A stretch of 64,000 nucleotides of DNA, taken from contig NC_064680.1 in the NCBI RefSeq assembly GCF_023278565.1, positions 744,001 to 808,000 on the forward strand. The letters run 5' to 3'. This stretch comes from Colletotrichum lupini. Its lineage: Eukaryota; Ascomycota; Sordariomycetes; Glomerellales; Glomerellaceae. A model generated the notes under the pieces. That model searched no databases. It was not told where the DNA came from and worked only from the letters and a program-made list of their open reading frames with translations. The stretch's first letter is position 1; every line of letters starts with the position of its first letter. Both the position numbers and the translations under genes were made by a program. Of the stretch, positions 24,131-35,511 are shown piece by piece.

Positions 24131-26337
24131 ATGTCACAACTTGGTTCGGTGGCCTTGGCCAATGGCTCCGCGACGCCAAAGAAAGTCGCCTACTTCTACG
24201 ATTCCGACATTGGTAATTATGCCTATGTTACCGGTCACCCCATGAAGCCCCATCGCATACGCCTCGCACACAGCCTAATCATGCACTACGATTTGTTCAA
24301 GAACATGGAGATATATGTATGTCATGTGTCTCAACCGTCGCGTCCCCATGGATTCTAACGTGATAATCTTAGCGCGCGAAACCTGCGACAAGGGGAGAGA
24401 TGACCCAGTTCCACACAGACGAGTACATCGACTTCCTCCAGAAGGTAACTCCTGACAACATGGACGCCTATCAGAAGGAACAGGGAAAATACAATGTCGG
24501 AGATGATTGTCCCGTATTTGACGGCCTATTTGAGTTCTGCGGCATCAGCGCTGGCGGTAGCATGGAGGGTGCTGCCCGTCTCAATCGTCAAAAGTGCGAT
24601 ATTGCAGTCAACTGGGCCGGTGGTCTTCATCACGCCAAGAAGAGCGAGGCCAGTGGTTTCTGCTACGTGAACGGTACTATAGAATCGCTTCAGTGACATC
24701 CTTGGATCGCCTGCTAACTGCCTATAGACATTGTCCTCGGCATTCTCGAATTGCTGCGTTTCAAGAAGCGCGTCCTCTACATCGATATCGACGTTCACCA
24801 TGGCGACGGTGTTGAAGAAGCATTCTATACTACCGACCGAGTCATGACCGTTTCCTTCCACAAATACGGCGAGTACTTCCCTGGCACTGGAGAGCTGCGC
24901 GACATTGGTATCGGCACCGGCAAGCACTACGCTGTCAACTTTCCTCTCCGCGATGGTATCGACGACACCTCTTACAAGTCAATTTTCGAGCCAGTCATTG
25001 AGCACGTCATGAAATTCTATCAACCTGAAGCCGTTGTACTGCAGTGTGGTGGCGACAGTTTGTCCGGCGACCGCTTGGGCTGCTTCAACCTTAGTATGGA
25101 GGGCCACGCCAACTGTGTTGGGTACGTCAAAAGCTTCGGCTTGCCGACCTTGGTCCTGGGTGGTGGTGGATACACCATGCGCAACGTCGCTCGCACATGG
25201 GCGTTTGAGACTGGTGTTCTCGTTGGCAAGCATCTTCCCAAGACGCTTCCTTACAACGAATACTACGAAGTAGGTTCCTTGCTCGCACTGTCACCAACCA
25301 ACAACTGTTAACTGACCCCATCTTAGTACTATGCTCCCGACTTTGAACTGAACGTCCGCCCATCGAACATGGAGAACTCCAACAGCTTCGAGTATCTGGA
25401 GAAGATCAAGGCCGCTGTCATCGACAACCTGAGACATACCCAGCCTGCCCCCTCCGTACAGATGCAAGATGTGCCTCGCCAACCCTTTGGTGTCATGACG
25501 GACGAGGAGGAAGCGGAGCTAAACGATATGGACGAAGACGAGAATGCCGACGACCGAATGACACAGCGCCGATGGGACCAGCGCACCCGCAACGAAGCCG
25601 AGTTCGAGGACAGCGATGACGAAGATATGGATCAGGCAAACGGCATGACGCGTCCTCGGAATGCCAAGAAGCGCACCTTCGGTGACTACCGACAGGCTGA
25701 AGGCGAGGTCGACAGTGGAGCGCCCTCACCCGTGAATGGTGCTCCCGAGGGTGAAGAAGCCCCCAACGCCGAGCCGATTGTGGATGCCGACATTACTCTC
25801 GAGAACCCCGCCGAACCCGAAGACACATCCGACAAGTCAGTCCCGGAGAAGGAGGCCGCTCCCGAAGCCTCGAAAGAGGATGCCGTCGATGAGGATGGTG
25901 ATGTTGGCATGGAAGATGGAGCGGATGTCGAGGGGGGAACAACCACAATCAAGAAGGAGGAAGTCGAGGCAGAACCCGTCCCGGTAGCCGAGAAGGAAGA
26001 AAAGACGGAAAAGACACCTTCACGCCAGCCTTCCGCCGATCCTGCAACTCAGCCGCCCGTCGCAGAAACGACAGAGACAACCAAAGCCACCGAGGCTGCC
26101 AAGGAACCTGTCAAGGAAACAGAGACGGCGGTGGCGAGCAAAGAGACTGAGGCTGCTGAGGCTAACGAGTCCAAGCCCGAGGTCGCAGCCGAAGAACCAG
26201 CTGCTGAAGCCAAAGCAACTACCCCAGAAAAAGAAAAGGACACTACCGAGAAAGCAGAGGCCAAGGACGCTGAGCCCGAGGTAGACAAGATGGACGTTGA
26301 CGAAAAGCCGGCCGAGGAGGAAGCCAAAAAGGAATAG
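24131..26337 (+). CDS. RPD3: Class I histone deacetylase, RPD3/RpdA type
   Basis: Four exons: 24131-24316, 24373-24673, 24728-25269 and 25327-26337, giving 679 residues. It removes acetyl groups from histone lysines in the nucleus as the catalytic subunit of Sin3-type corepressor complexes. The deacetylase domain covers residues about 18-385: [17 protein letters not shown] at the start, the catalytic [19 protein letters not shown] (His148-His149), [16 protein letters not shown] with zinc ligands Asp184 and His186, and [12 protein letters not shown] with zinc ligand Asp272. All are intact. Residues about 395-679 form a long acidic, Glu/Lys/Ala/Thr-rich tail absent from yeast Rpd3 (433 aa) but typical of filamentous-fungal RpdA, where part of it is known to be essential. 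The family is single-copy and conserved, so the gene is a reliable anchor. Confidence 0.97.
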
Positions 26338-27176
26338 TGGTACAAGATCCCCTTGTTCCTTTTCTTTTCCGCGGTGGCAAAAAAACAGAAATGCAGCAAA
26401 CCACCTATGATGCAACGTTGGGTTCAAGTCAGCACGCTCGCGGGAGGGGTGCGAGAGTATCGGGCGTTCAAGGATAGGTATTTGAGGGGATTTCCTAGCA
26501 TGGAACTCTGGGGTTATTGTTTGTGGTTTTCAGTGATACTCTCATACACTCCTTGCAAAGTATTGTGCCGGCGGGAGGAGATCGCCGGCTGTATTATAGA
26601 TAGGCAAGGCGCAGTAGTACCTTGCTGGTAGCGATTTTAGTTAAACTGAGTAATATGTCGCAGATGATTCATTTTCGTCTGGTGATTCTGTGATTCTGGA
26701 AGTATGTCTTCTGGGTGAGATAGCTGTCCAATGATGCTGACCAATGGTGCTGATGCTATGACATGCCGGAAGATGTCTCGTCAGGTTTCCAGCTTCTCTC
26801 ACAGGAAAGAACGCCCTGATTCTGCTACACGATGTCCCAAACCCACTGATGTTGACTGAGTCTCCAATACACGACAAGCGCAGAGCAACCGTTGGCCTTC
26901 TCGCTGTGTTGTGTCTAGACTTTTGCTGCCTAGCCTTTAACAACTCAAACATGCGTTACTTTCGAGGGTTATCCCACATTCTCTAAGTGATCTGCAGTCA
27001 ATGTCCTGCATCAATTGCTCACAGTCCTTGAATTCTAATCTTCTGTAGCGCCGCTCTGGATCTATCCCCAAACGCCGTACTAGTGATTGTGTGATATCAT
27101 TGAGTATCCCTGTAATTATCGAAGAATCCAAACATCCAAGAAACAACCCAACACCCTTCATCATCCCTCATTACAG
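26338..27176. other. Intergenic between RPD3 and receptor 2 (convergent)
   Basis: 839 bases between two convergent genes. It holds the 3' UTRs of both. No open frame longer than about 100 codons and no RNA gene are recognised. Confidence 0.5.
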
Positions 27177-28910
27177 CTAGCTAGGCCTGTCAGAGTCCCT
27201 TTTATCCCGAACCAAGCTGCTCCTCGACGCCACGGGAGATACCCCAGGAAGCCGCGGCTGCCCCGAAGCGTCCCATACAACAGCGCCAAAGTACCCTCCA
27301 TCCTCCGGACTGGGTCCTCTGTCGGTATGTCGCCGCGGTGGAGGCTTCAATGGCGTAGGTAGTTCTGCTTCAGGGGCGTCTACGGACAGGAACCGTACGC
27401 CTTCCTCGGTTTCGACCCTCGTGAGGGGTATCGTCGTCTCTCGTTGCGGCGAGTCTTCGTATGGGGATGAGTCCTGGTATGGTGTGATGTGCACCGCGGG
27501 AGGGGGCAGGATCCCGGGGACGTCACTGAGATCTATCCGCGGATGCGGGGCTCGACCACCGCCGCTAGCATCAACATCGTGATAGATCTCCCGGTGGTCG
27601 CTGGTCGGGTGTTCACACGAATCACTTCTTGAGCAGCGCGCCTTGTTCTTTACGCCGCCGTCCCCGTCGGACTGCGTGTAGAGCTCTGTGTCGGCGCTCT
27701 CTTCAATGTTGGGTCGGAGGTAGGAGGGCGGTCGCGCCCTTGAGCTCTTTCCGCCGAGTAAAGGGCGGAGAGTGGGGACGCAGAGGCAGATTATGGCGCA
27801 GCTAAGCTCTGTTATCGACCAAATTCCGGCGATGACAGTGTTGTATGTTGCGTCGGTGGAGGTCGATGAGCTCTTGAGTGTTGTGAGGCGGATGACTGAG
27901 ATCGCGCAGGTACTGCCAGGAATGTCAGTGCAGATCGCGAGGAAGCACGAAGACTGACAGAAGAGGCTTACAAGAAGCCGAGTCCAAACGTCGCCATTAG
28001 TACTATCTTCTGCCTCATCGGTAGGCGGATTGTCCGCAGCAGCGGCACTGGCATGAGGAAGATGACGATGTCGGTGAAGAGGTTGATCGACGACCCGATG
28101 ATCCACCAGTCGAGAAGTCTTATGCATCGGCCGGGTACTGTGTGGTCCCAGAGGCTCTTGAGTGGGATACAGGCCAGGCAGATTGAAATCACCTGCGATA
28201 CCCCAAAGGCGATAATGAAGATCAAGAAGATATTACATAACTTTTGAAAGGCCGGTAATGGAAAGACGCGCCGGTACTGAAGAAGAAAGGTTGATTTGAT
28301 CAATGGATAGGCCTGTTTAGGTAGTCAGCTTGTGCTGCCATCATAGGATTGATCTCGAGAAACGCACGACTTGGTAGATGGCGACAGCCGTGATTGCAAT
28401 CTGTACATCGTGTGAGTTTTGTCAATCTTGTCATTGCTTTCAACTGTGCTGGGACTACCTCTTGAGATTTGAGAAACTTGTCCCTGGGCAACGTAGCCTG
28501 ATGTAAACCATCGCCAAAGTGGGTATCTGTGTCGCCCAACTAATCAGCAAGATACCTTTCACCTCATACCTTATCGAGGCAACCTACTTATGAGCATCAA
28601 AAGTCCAACAATGAAGACGAGAATCTTGGTTTCGAGTAGTCAGCACTCAGTGGTCGGCTTTGAGGCCAGTCCAGGGTTGCAAACGCACAGAAGATGCTAC
28701 CAACGCCGAATCATCCCAGCCCCATTTCCTCAGCAGGCAAGCGCGGACGTAGACCCTGAGGGCCGTGACAAGAGTCGAGAGAAATAGCGCCGTGACTGTC
28801 ACGCCGATTACGAGAGGTTGTCGCGTTTCGGTCGGATCCACCGGGGGGATATCTAGGGTCGCTGCCTGTTCATCGTCTACGGTTATCGAGTCCATCGTCC
28901 TGTATCTCAA
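27177..28910 (-). CDS. Pth11-like seven-helix receptor (fungal rhodopsin-type domain), copy 2
   Basis: Six exons on the minus strand: 28910-28689, 28624-28588, 28526-28459, 28400-28368, 28312-27972 and 27912-27177, giving 478 residues (473 if Met6 at 28895 is used). Several donors are GTGCGT or GTAGxx. The protein carries a short acidic N-tail, TM1 followed by ALRVYVRACLLRKWGWDD, then FLLQYRRVF, CLACIPLKSLWD, and FTCAISVIRLTTL at the seventh-helix region. A cytosolic tail of about 200 residues is rich in Pro, Asp and Ser. Exons 2 and 3 match copy 1 in length class (37 nt; 65 versus 68 nt) and phase. Copy 2 has one additional intron between IAITAVAIYQV and AYPLIKSTF. It is likely a plasma-membrane sensor; the ligand is unknown. 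Confidence 0.87.
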
Positions 28911-30224
28911 TCTCGCCTCTGCCCCAAAAGAGCTCGGACGGGCGATGTGGTGACCAAGGAGCTATACTGGGAGAGACGTTGTCGGCCGGTGCTCGAAGGT
29001 TGCTACGTGCTTCCTGTGAAGTTCAACATTGAAAACCGCGAGAAACAGATCTTAGATCATGATCTACTGGTGCGTGGAGTCGCTGCTCGAGATCGCGAGG
29101 CACCATTCACGTTGGGATTTGGTGTTGTAGCAAATTAGACTATAGGTGGGAATGGCATGGGAACGTAGGAGCAAGGCAAGGTCAAGTGTTGACAATCCCG
29201 GGACCAGGGCACACCAATCTCAATCGTACATCGCACGAGGAGCGCCCATGATTGAGTTGGAGCTAGGAGCAGATTTGTCGCGTGTGCCAGGATCACGGAG
29301 CGACGAGTACACCTGGAATGAGCGTAAGCTTTGAGTTCGCCATGACTCGCCCTATTCCGCGGCCATCGTAATTTGTAAAGCGTAAATCTCGCGATGCTGC
29401 GCTGCGTTCCCGAAGCGCAGTGACGTCGTGAAATGCTCTGGTCGTAGGACCATAGGATGTCTTCAATAGGAAGCGAGGACACGAATCACAAGGCGTGTCT
29501 TTCCTCAAAGTTTGAGTTGGCATCTCCAAGGTGACATCGCTGCGTGGTGCTTAGAGCGATATCTTCTTGGCTCGGCGATGAGGATCACCATCGTTTCCCA
29601 CCTATCTCGTTTGTTCCTCTCTGCAGATTCGGCGCAGGAGATCCGACCGCCGCGGCTCGATGTTCGGGACCGTCGCGCCTATCATTTTGCCTCCAGTGAG
29701 GGCACACTTTTCCAGACGTTTCGTTCCCTGCAGCCCTCGAGGCTTTGAGCTTCCCCCACCATGTCGATCTAGACAGTCTTTCCGGATACGTTTAGCATCG
29801 TCTGTTGTTTTCTTCAGACGGACTGGCTGTTTGTTTGAAATCACCGAACTCAAAATCGGCATGGATGGGTTGCTCGGTTTCCGGGCATTCTCGTCCCTCA
29901 AGACCATCTAGGATTCAAAACCGATGTCGCGCTGTGTTGTGGGAAGATGGTGAGCTGGAGGCTAACATGGACATCCTCCGCAAGCCGGGCATTGAATCAT
30001 AACAATCGCTGAGCCGCTACCAGATTGAGTCAGGTGCCCGTGAAGTTGGCAGTGGGCGTTGACATATCGCAAATGTTGTGTTTCACTCAGCGCCGAAGAT
30101 AATGTGACTGCAATTGATATGGTCTTAGTAAAGGCGGCATAAATGCATCTTTGACTTGAAATAGAGTAGCAACAAGGTGTTTAGTTGAGTGGATGCTATG
30201 GGGCGTAACCATCTTTGCCGGGGA

Positions 30225-30246
30225 GGGGGGGGGGGGGGGGGGGGGG
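30225..30246 (+). repeat. Homopolymer of 22 G
   Basis: Uninterrupted G tract preceded by GGGGA. It is a simple-sequence repeat with G-quadruplex potential. Its length should be treated with caution because such tracts are often misassembled. Confidence 0.8.
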
Positions 30247-30739
30247 AGTTGGTGACGTCGACTCGTCATTTGCGCGAGGAGCAGTTCCAAGGATTGCCAT
30301 CTTTCAAGAATAGCATCGATGAATTCCGAGCATTATTCTAATTGTTTCCAGTGCGATCCTTACCAAATACGAAGTCTTCAGCAGGAGAAGACGGCCGAAA
30401 GAGGAGGCTGGTGAAGGGTAAGGTAGATGATGGATTCATCCTCAGCTGAACGCAGTGGAGGGGATGACCCGGCAGTGTGGCTGGTGAGCTCCGGCATGCC
30501 AGTCTAGCCGAATGCGGCACTATATGTGGCTTGACCACTCACACCTCAACATCTCAAACTGTCGTCCAACAACATATTTTCAGGCTTCAAGGCTGAATAG
30601 GAAAATTCGGGTTGCTGTTGACCAATATTACGTCGGGTTTTTGAACATGATTCGATAAGAGACAGAATTAGACTAAGCTGGATATCCCTATCTTTTGCGG
30701 TGAGCTCCTTCCCGCACTGATACAGCTCCAAAAGTCAAG

Positions 30740-30745
30740 CACGTG
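30740..30745. promoter_or_regulatory. CACGTG box upstream of RPN11
   Basis: Palindromic CACGTG within GCACGTGAC, 253 bp before the RPN11 start. It is the core of bHLH (Cbf1-type) sites, common in fungal housekeeping promoters. Function is inferred from motif only. Confidence 0.35.
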
Positions 30746-30997
30746 ACTGTTTGTCAGCCAGGCACGGGCAGTACGTACCGGACCAGGCTAGCTCCGCCGC
30801 CGGGACCATTTTCGCCAGGCTGCTCAGAGCTGTCGTCAACACCACTCAACTCCACGACCCAGCTGCTTCCATCCGCCTCCATCACCCCAACCTACGCCCC
30901 TCCAAATCGCCACGAAAACCGCCGCCCGCGACAGCTTTTCGACGACGCCAGCTCAACACTTCATCCTGACATCTTCAGTAACGTTTACAGCATCACA

Positions 30998-32168
30998 ATG
31001 GAGCGCTTCAGGAACATGCTCCAGTCCCAGGGCCTCGGTGGCCTGGGCAGCCAACCCGGAACGGTAAGAGCATCCCGCGCCTTGTCGAGCTGCCTTGACA
31101 GCTCCGATTGTCCAGGCCCTTACAACGACATACTTACGCGGTTTTGCAGGATAACACACAGCTTATCGACAACTCCGAGACCGTCTACATCTCCTCCCTT
31201 GCCCTCCTCAAGATGCTGCGACACGGCCGCGCTGGTGTTCCCATGGAAGTGATGGGTCTGATGCTGGGAGAGTTCGTCGACGACTTCACGGTACGCGTGG
31301 TAGATGTTTTCGCCATGCCCCAAAGTGGTACCGGCGTTAGTGTAGAGGCGGTCGACCCTGTTTTCCAGATGAAGATGATGGACATGTTGAGACAAACCGG
31401 AAGGTGAGTTCGGACCCCGCCATCCCTACCCTGGCCATCGCAGTCGCATGTACTGACAAACATGTTGCAAACAGACCTGAGGCCGTCGTTGGATGGTACC
31501 ATTCCCATCCTGGTTTCGGATGCTGGCTTTCATCCGTCGATATCAACACCCAGCAGTCCTTCGAGCAGCTTACCCCGCGTGCTGTCGCCGTCGTCGTCGA
31601 CCCCATTCAGTCCGTCAAGGGCAAGGTTGTCATTGACGCCTTCCGCCTGATCAACCCCCAGTCCCTTATGCTTGGTCAAGAGCCCCGGCAAAGCACGAGT
31701 AACTTGGGCCACCTCAACAAACCCTCAATCCAGGCCCTCATCCACGGCCTGAACAGACACTACTACTCCATCGGCATCAACTACCGAAAGACGGCGCTCG
31801 AGGAGAACATGCTCATGAACCTGCACAAGCACGTTTGGACCGAGGCATTGGAGATGAACGACTTCAGACACGAGGGCGACTGCAACAAGGAGCGCTTGGA
31901 GCGCCTTGTCAGCCTTGCGGAAGGCTATGAGAAGCGCGTCAAGGAAGAAACCGAATTGACAAAGGACCAGCTCAAGACCCGCTATGTCGGCAAGCTCGAC
32001 CCCAAGAAGCATTTGGAGGACGTCGGCCAGCAGCTGATCGAGGACAACATTGTGTCCGTCTCGAGACAGATGATCGACAAGGAAGCGACGATGCCTAAGA
32101 AGGACGGACCGGCGGGTGGCAAGGATCAATCGAACGGTGACTCGATGGATGTGGAAGAGGAGTTGTGA
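30998..32168 (+). CDS. RPN11: 26S proteasome lid deubiquitinase Rpn11
   Basis: Three exons, 30998-31063, 31150-31403 and 31475-32168, encode 337 residues (yeast 306, human 310). Rpn11 is the JAMM/MPN+ zinc metalloprotease of the 19S lid that cuts ubiquitin chains from substrates entering the proteasome. The MPN domain follows a Gly-rich start ([17 protein letters not shown]): [25 protein letters not shown], then the JAMM motif [17 protein letters not shown] with zinc ligands His116, His118 and Asp129. The [10 protein letters not shown] insertion, [16 protein letters not shown] region and C-terminal helices also match the family. The C-terminus adds about 30 residues (DGPAGGKDQ...DVEEEL) not seen in yeast. 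Introns have GTAAGA and GTGAGT donors and the phases agree. It is an essential conserved gene with no lesion. Confidence 0.98.
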
Positions 32169-33020
32169 GGGGGTTAAGGGCCATGGTTTAGGGACGGTCT
32201 AGGGCGGGATACAAGGACTTTGCCAGCACTGTACGATTAGGCGTTTAGGTGGACGGGAACCCAACATCTAGAGGGCCCGCCAGGCATAAGACGACTATGA
32301 ACTCAATGTTTTGGCCCACGACATGAATGAGGTATTGACCGTACGACTTTCCTAGTGTCGAACCCCCTCCCCCCCCAAAAGCCCTGCGCTAGGCGTCACT
32401 GGAAATGTATCTGTTTTAGTCACACCATGCAATGGAAGAATGATCCCTTTGTTGCTTCTAGACCCATGAGGCTCAAAGCATCCCGGTGTGCTCAAAGGCG
32501 AAGCGCATGCGAATTCACGTTGTTCTCTTACAGTCCCAGAACATCCGAGAAACACAGATCCGAGTCTCAATCCCATTGTCGCCTACTAAACAACAACTTG
32601 TTCGCAGGGTTTTGACACTTCGGGGCCATTCCCGTACATCTACATAAGAGCTTAGCTACATCTCTTCCTAAGCTCCAGCTAGAGGCAAATCAAGAGAACC
32701 TATTATCCAGCTTACCCGTTTCCTACCACTTGACAACAACATTTCCTTGCCTCCCTGTATTGCATCTTCACGGCATGAAGTCTCGGCAAACTGACAAGAG
32801 TTCTCATTTGAGGTATACTTTTCGATTTCCCGTGTCGACTCGCCTCCACTTCTCGAGAAACCGCACACAGCGGACAGCTTCTACGACAGGTCTTTTCGAC
32901 TTTCCCCTTGAAAGTCCACCAGGTTTGACAGATACGGCATCCCGTCAGCATCAAAGTCGGTTCCCCGTCGTCGAATTCTTGAAACGTCTATCAAGCCGCT
33001 GTCGCGGTCTTACCAGGAGC
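32169..33020. other. Intergenic: RPN11 3' end and leader of the next gene
   Basis: 852 bases. The frame of the downstream gene is open from 32730, with ATGs at 32730 and 32775. The translated part (Arg/Ser/Thr-rich, no domain) looks more like a CT-rich 5' UTR than protein, so I place the start at 33021. Confidence 0.45.
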
Positions 33021-34172
33021 ATGGCCTCGTCTCCCTCGCAAACGTCTGGACAAAGTGAGAGTCAACCACTGCGATATAACACACCAAGTAAACCGCATGG
33101 CTCTGGAGCCAACGCAGCCCCAGAGTCTCCGGCAGAGTCGTATCTGCATGCACCCAGCTCCTCGCTCCCAAGACCCGACATAAGCCCCGCATCAACTCAC
33201 CAAGTTCTTCACCGCCTTGGGAGCACCTTCTCACATGTACAGTATGCTGTTTGCGGCGACGCAGCGCTGATAGCATACGGCCATGGCTCTCGTTCCCCGT
33301 CCCACGTTACAATCATCTGCCCAGCCTACGCCCAAGAGGTCATGAAAGCGTGGGCGGCTGCCACCAGCGGCATGCTCAACTACCCCGGCGAACCAGACAC
33401 TCTTGGCGTCTCCGATGAAGAAGGGCAGGTGTGGCCCGTTAAAATGAGGACCATGGCGTTTGAGCGTAGCTTTGAGACGCTGCCGACTGTAAGTCTCTGC
33501 TTTGGGGATGACTCCTCTCCCACAACCATCTTGACTATGCCGGCTCTTGTTAACGAGATTGCGCTTTCATACGTTGTTGACAGGCATATAGAGGAAGAAG
33601 GATTCCTGGACGAGCTTGCAGTAGACCTGGTTTGGCTCTTGCAAAGTATCATTGAAGACGGAAGTCCAGAGCAAATGCTCAAGGAGCATGACGCACCCGC
33701 CATCAGCAACCCTATCTTCTGGTATGACTTCACGGATGCGTATCCCGAACTAGCTGGACTCTTCTACGATGCTGGATATCGACCTGAGGGGTCTGGGGTA
33801 GACGTGAGCCAGGTGAGTGATATGATACCGGCCGAGCTACGATCTCTACCCCTGCGAGAGATCATTACGAGAGGTAGGAGTCGCCGTGGCGGCAGATCCG
33901 ATGCCAAGCTGTGGCGCCAAGTGCTGGAGGGGCCGAACTTGACCAGGGCGGAGCTCAGGAAGGTGATTCGGGACCATCCGTCGTACAGGCGCAAGTCGTC
34001 GGGTTATGGAGATTTAGATGACCAATCGTGGGCTCCTCGTTCATACAGCCGTAGGCCTTTGAGGAGACAGCAGAGCCAAGCGGCACCCTCGTCGGTGGTT
34101 CCTTTTGGAGACAAGATCTCTAACTTCTTGTTCGGACGTCCAGACGGCTCTAGAGCCAAGCATTCAAAGTAA
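33021..34172 (+). CDS. Conserved fungal protein of unknown function
   Basis: A single exon of 383 residues, starting MASSPSQTSG at 33021. The frame is open upstream to 32730, which would give 480 residues with a basic, mitochondrial-presequence-like extension, so the start is uncertain. The N-terminal 60 residues are Ser/Pro-rich and disordered. A folded core of about residues 60-270 begins HQVLHRLGSTFSHVQYAVCGDAALIAYGH and has PSHVTIICP, SLCFGDD and an acidic helix. The CGDAALIAYG start followed by a strand resembles the opening of nucleotidyltransferase-fold proteins; this is a weak structural guess and no catalytic Asp pair is clear. The C-terminus is Arg/Ser-rich. I do not recognise the family by name. 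Confidence 0.72.
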   Translation: MASSPSQTSGQSESQPLRYNTPSKPHGSGANAAPESPAESYLHAPSSSLPRPDISPASTHQVLHRLGSTFSHVQYAVCGDAALIAYGHGSRSPSHVTIICPAYAQEVMKAWAAATSGMLNYPGEPDTLGVSDEEGQVWPVKMRTMAFERSFETLPTVSLCFGDDSSPTTILTMPALVNEIALSYVVDRHIEEEGFLDELAVDLVWLLQSIIEDGSPEQMLKEHDAPAISNPIFWYDFTDAYPELAGLFYDAGYRPEGSGVDVSQVSDMIPAELRSLPLREIITRGRSRRGGRSDAKLWRQVLEGPNLTRAELRKVIRDHPSYRRKSSGYGDLDDQSWAPRSYSRRPLRRQQSQAAPSSVVPFGDKISNFLFGRPDGSRAKHSK

Positions 34173-34686
34173 TGACCGTAATTTGCTACAATGGAAAGAA
34201 CGATTCTGGAATTAGATTTCACTTTCTCCTCCATCTTCTGTTCTGCAGCAGCTGTTTACCTTCGAATGACTTACCCATTTCTTTGTCACGTTATTTCAAA
34301 GTACCTTAGTGTTGTTCCCCGTGAGTAAATACATCACTGTTGTCGCTATCGTTTCGTGATTGAGTCACGGTTCGCGGTTGTCAAAGAATGCTTTCAAACT
34401 CAAATCGATTGTTTTGCCATCATGCTTTTGCAGAGGCGCTCTCTATGCCCCGAGGGCTTTTACAAAGAAGAAACCAGATATTCTGGTCTAAAGTCCCATG
34501 GTCCCCATCTAACTTGAACGCCATTATCCCTTGGCTGTGCAGACCGACCCGGTCTCTTTGCATCATACTCGCTTGTAAAGAACCAAAAAACAAACGAAAC
34601 CTGTATTTCCATCCCAATTCGCCCCGCTGGATATGGTGAATCGCTCAGAAAGTCCTCTTAATTCAAAAGTTCGCCTCTCTTCCACC
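34173..34686. other. Convergent intergenic region
   Basis: 514 bases between two convergent genes, presumably the two 3' UTRs. No further feature is seen. Confidence 0.5.
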
Positions 34687-35511
34687 TCATTGCCTCTGCT
34701 GGTACTGGTACTGGTTGTGGTACTGGTTGTGGTATTGCTGGCTCTGCTGGTATTGTTGAGGGTGCTGCTGCTGATATTGTTGCTGGTACTGCTGCTGGTA
34801 CTGCTGAGCATAGTGCTGGCCGTAAGGAGGCGCGTCGTACTGGTTGCTCTGCTGACTGTTGTTGAAGTGCACGGGGGCGACGGCGGGACGAGGAGCAGGG
34901 GAGGCCGTCTGGGGCTTGCTCTGCTGCTGGATCTCGATGCGCTCGGCGGACTGGCCGGCCTCGCTGTCGCTGCTGCTGCCGAGGGCGGTCTGCTTCATGG
35001 ATCCGCGGCGGACGCCGTTGGCCTTGAAATAGCGGAAGTCAAGCCAGGCGATGATGGTTGCGTAGCCGGCGACGATGCTGAGGAGGATGCCCATCACCAC
35101 GACGATCCAGCCGATGGTGCAGCTGACGCCCACGCAGGATTGTTGTGTGTTGCCCTGGATGCCCATGTAGGCGACCGCGGCCCAGAAGACGACTTCCATG
35201 CCGTTGAGGATAAGGTTGGCTTTCAGGCTGGCCCATCGCTTGAAGGAGGAGACGTGCTCGGTAAGGACTTGGTATGCGATGATAATGAGAGACTTTGCGG
35301 CCTGGGGTTGAAAAAGTTTGGTTAGCTGGTTGCTTGGTCTGTGGGGTAAAAGAAGCGTAAGACTTACCATGCCGAGAGCCATGGTACCGGATCTACCCCT
35401 GGGGCGGTTGGGGAGGAAGATGCGTGCCACTGAGAGACTAAGAGCTGCGATGACCAGGGCAAGCTGGACCATATGGATGGGGAACTTGAGCTTGGAGTCG
35501 AAGAGGCCCAT
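34687..35511 (-). CDS. Four-helix MARVEL-like membrane protein with Q/Y-rich tail
   Basis: Two exons, 35511-35368 (48 codons) and 35301-34687, with a 66-bp intron (GTAAGT donor, CCCAG acceptor), give 252 residues. Four hydrophobic segments are visible: residues about 12-32, 49-60, 84-97 and 110-140. Short polar loops and the ending AWLDFRYFK follow, a layout typical of fungal MARVEL-domain proteins of the plasma membrane or eisosome/vesicle system. From about residue 172 the tail is disordered; from about 198 it is almost only Gln, Tyr, His and Asn (YQQQYQQQYQQQ-type repeats). Such tails are prion-like and may drive self-association. I chose ATG 35511 because upstream in-frame sequence is translated microsatellite. 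The promoter holds a TATTG array. Confidence 0.8.
   Translation of the reverse strand: MGLFDSKLKFPIHMVQLALVIAALSLSVARIFLPNRPRGRSGTMALGMVSLTLLLPHRPSNQLTKLFQPQAAKSLIIIAYQVLTEHVSSFKRWASLKANLILNGMEVVFWAAVAYMGIQGNTQQSCVGVSCTIGWIVVVMGILLSIVAGYATIIAWLDFRYFKANGVRRGSMKQTALGSSSDSEAGQSAERIEIQQQSKPQTASPAPRPAVAPVHFNNSQQSNQYDAPPYGQHYAQQYQQQYQQQYQQQHPQQYQQSQQYHNQYHNQYQYQQRQ

Larger units (their letters stand above)
28911..30997. other. Divergent intergenic region, receptor 2 to RPN11
   Basis: 2.1 kb with only short overlapping frames and no recognised domain. It must hold the promoters of both divergent genes. It also contains a 22-base G run (30225-30246) and a CACGTG box (30740-30745), listed separately. 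A decayed gene cannot be excluded. Confidence 0.45.

Noticed and set aside
26020..26427. Hydrophobic minus-strand frames opposite the RPD3 tail
   Set aside because: They are antisense translations of Glu/Lys/Ala-rich codons, which give Leu/Ser/Phe-rich shadows.
34633..35325. 230-codon plus-strand frame with Leu/Val-rich start
   Set aside because: It is antisense to the MARVEL-like gene. The hydrophobic run is the complement of the Gln/Tyr codon repeats.
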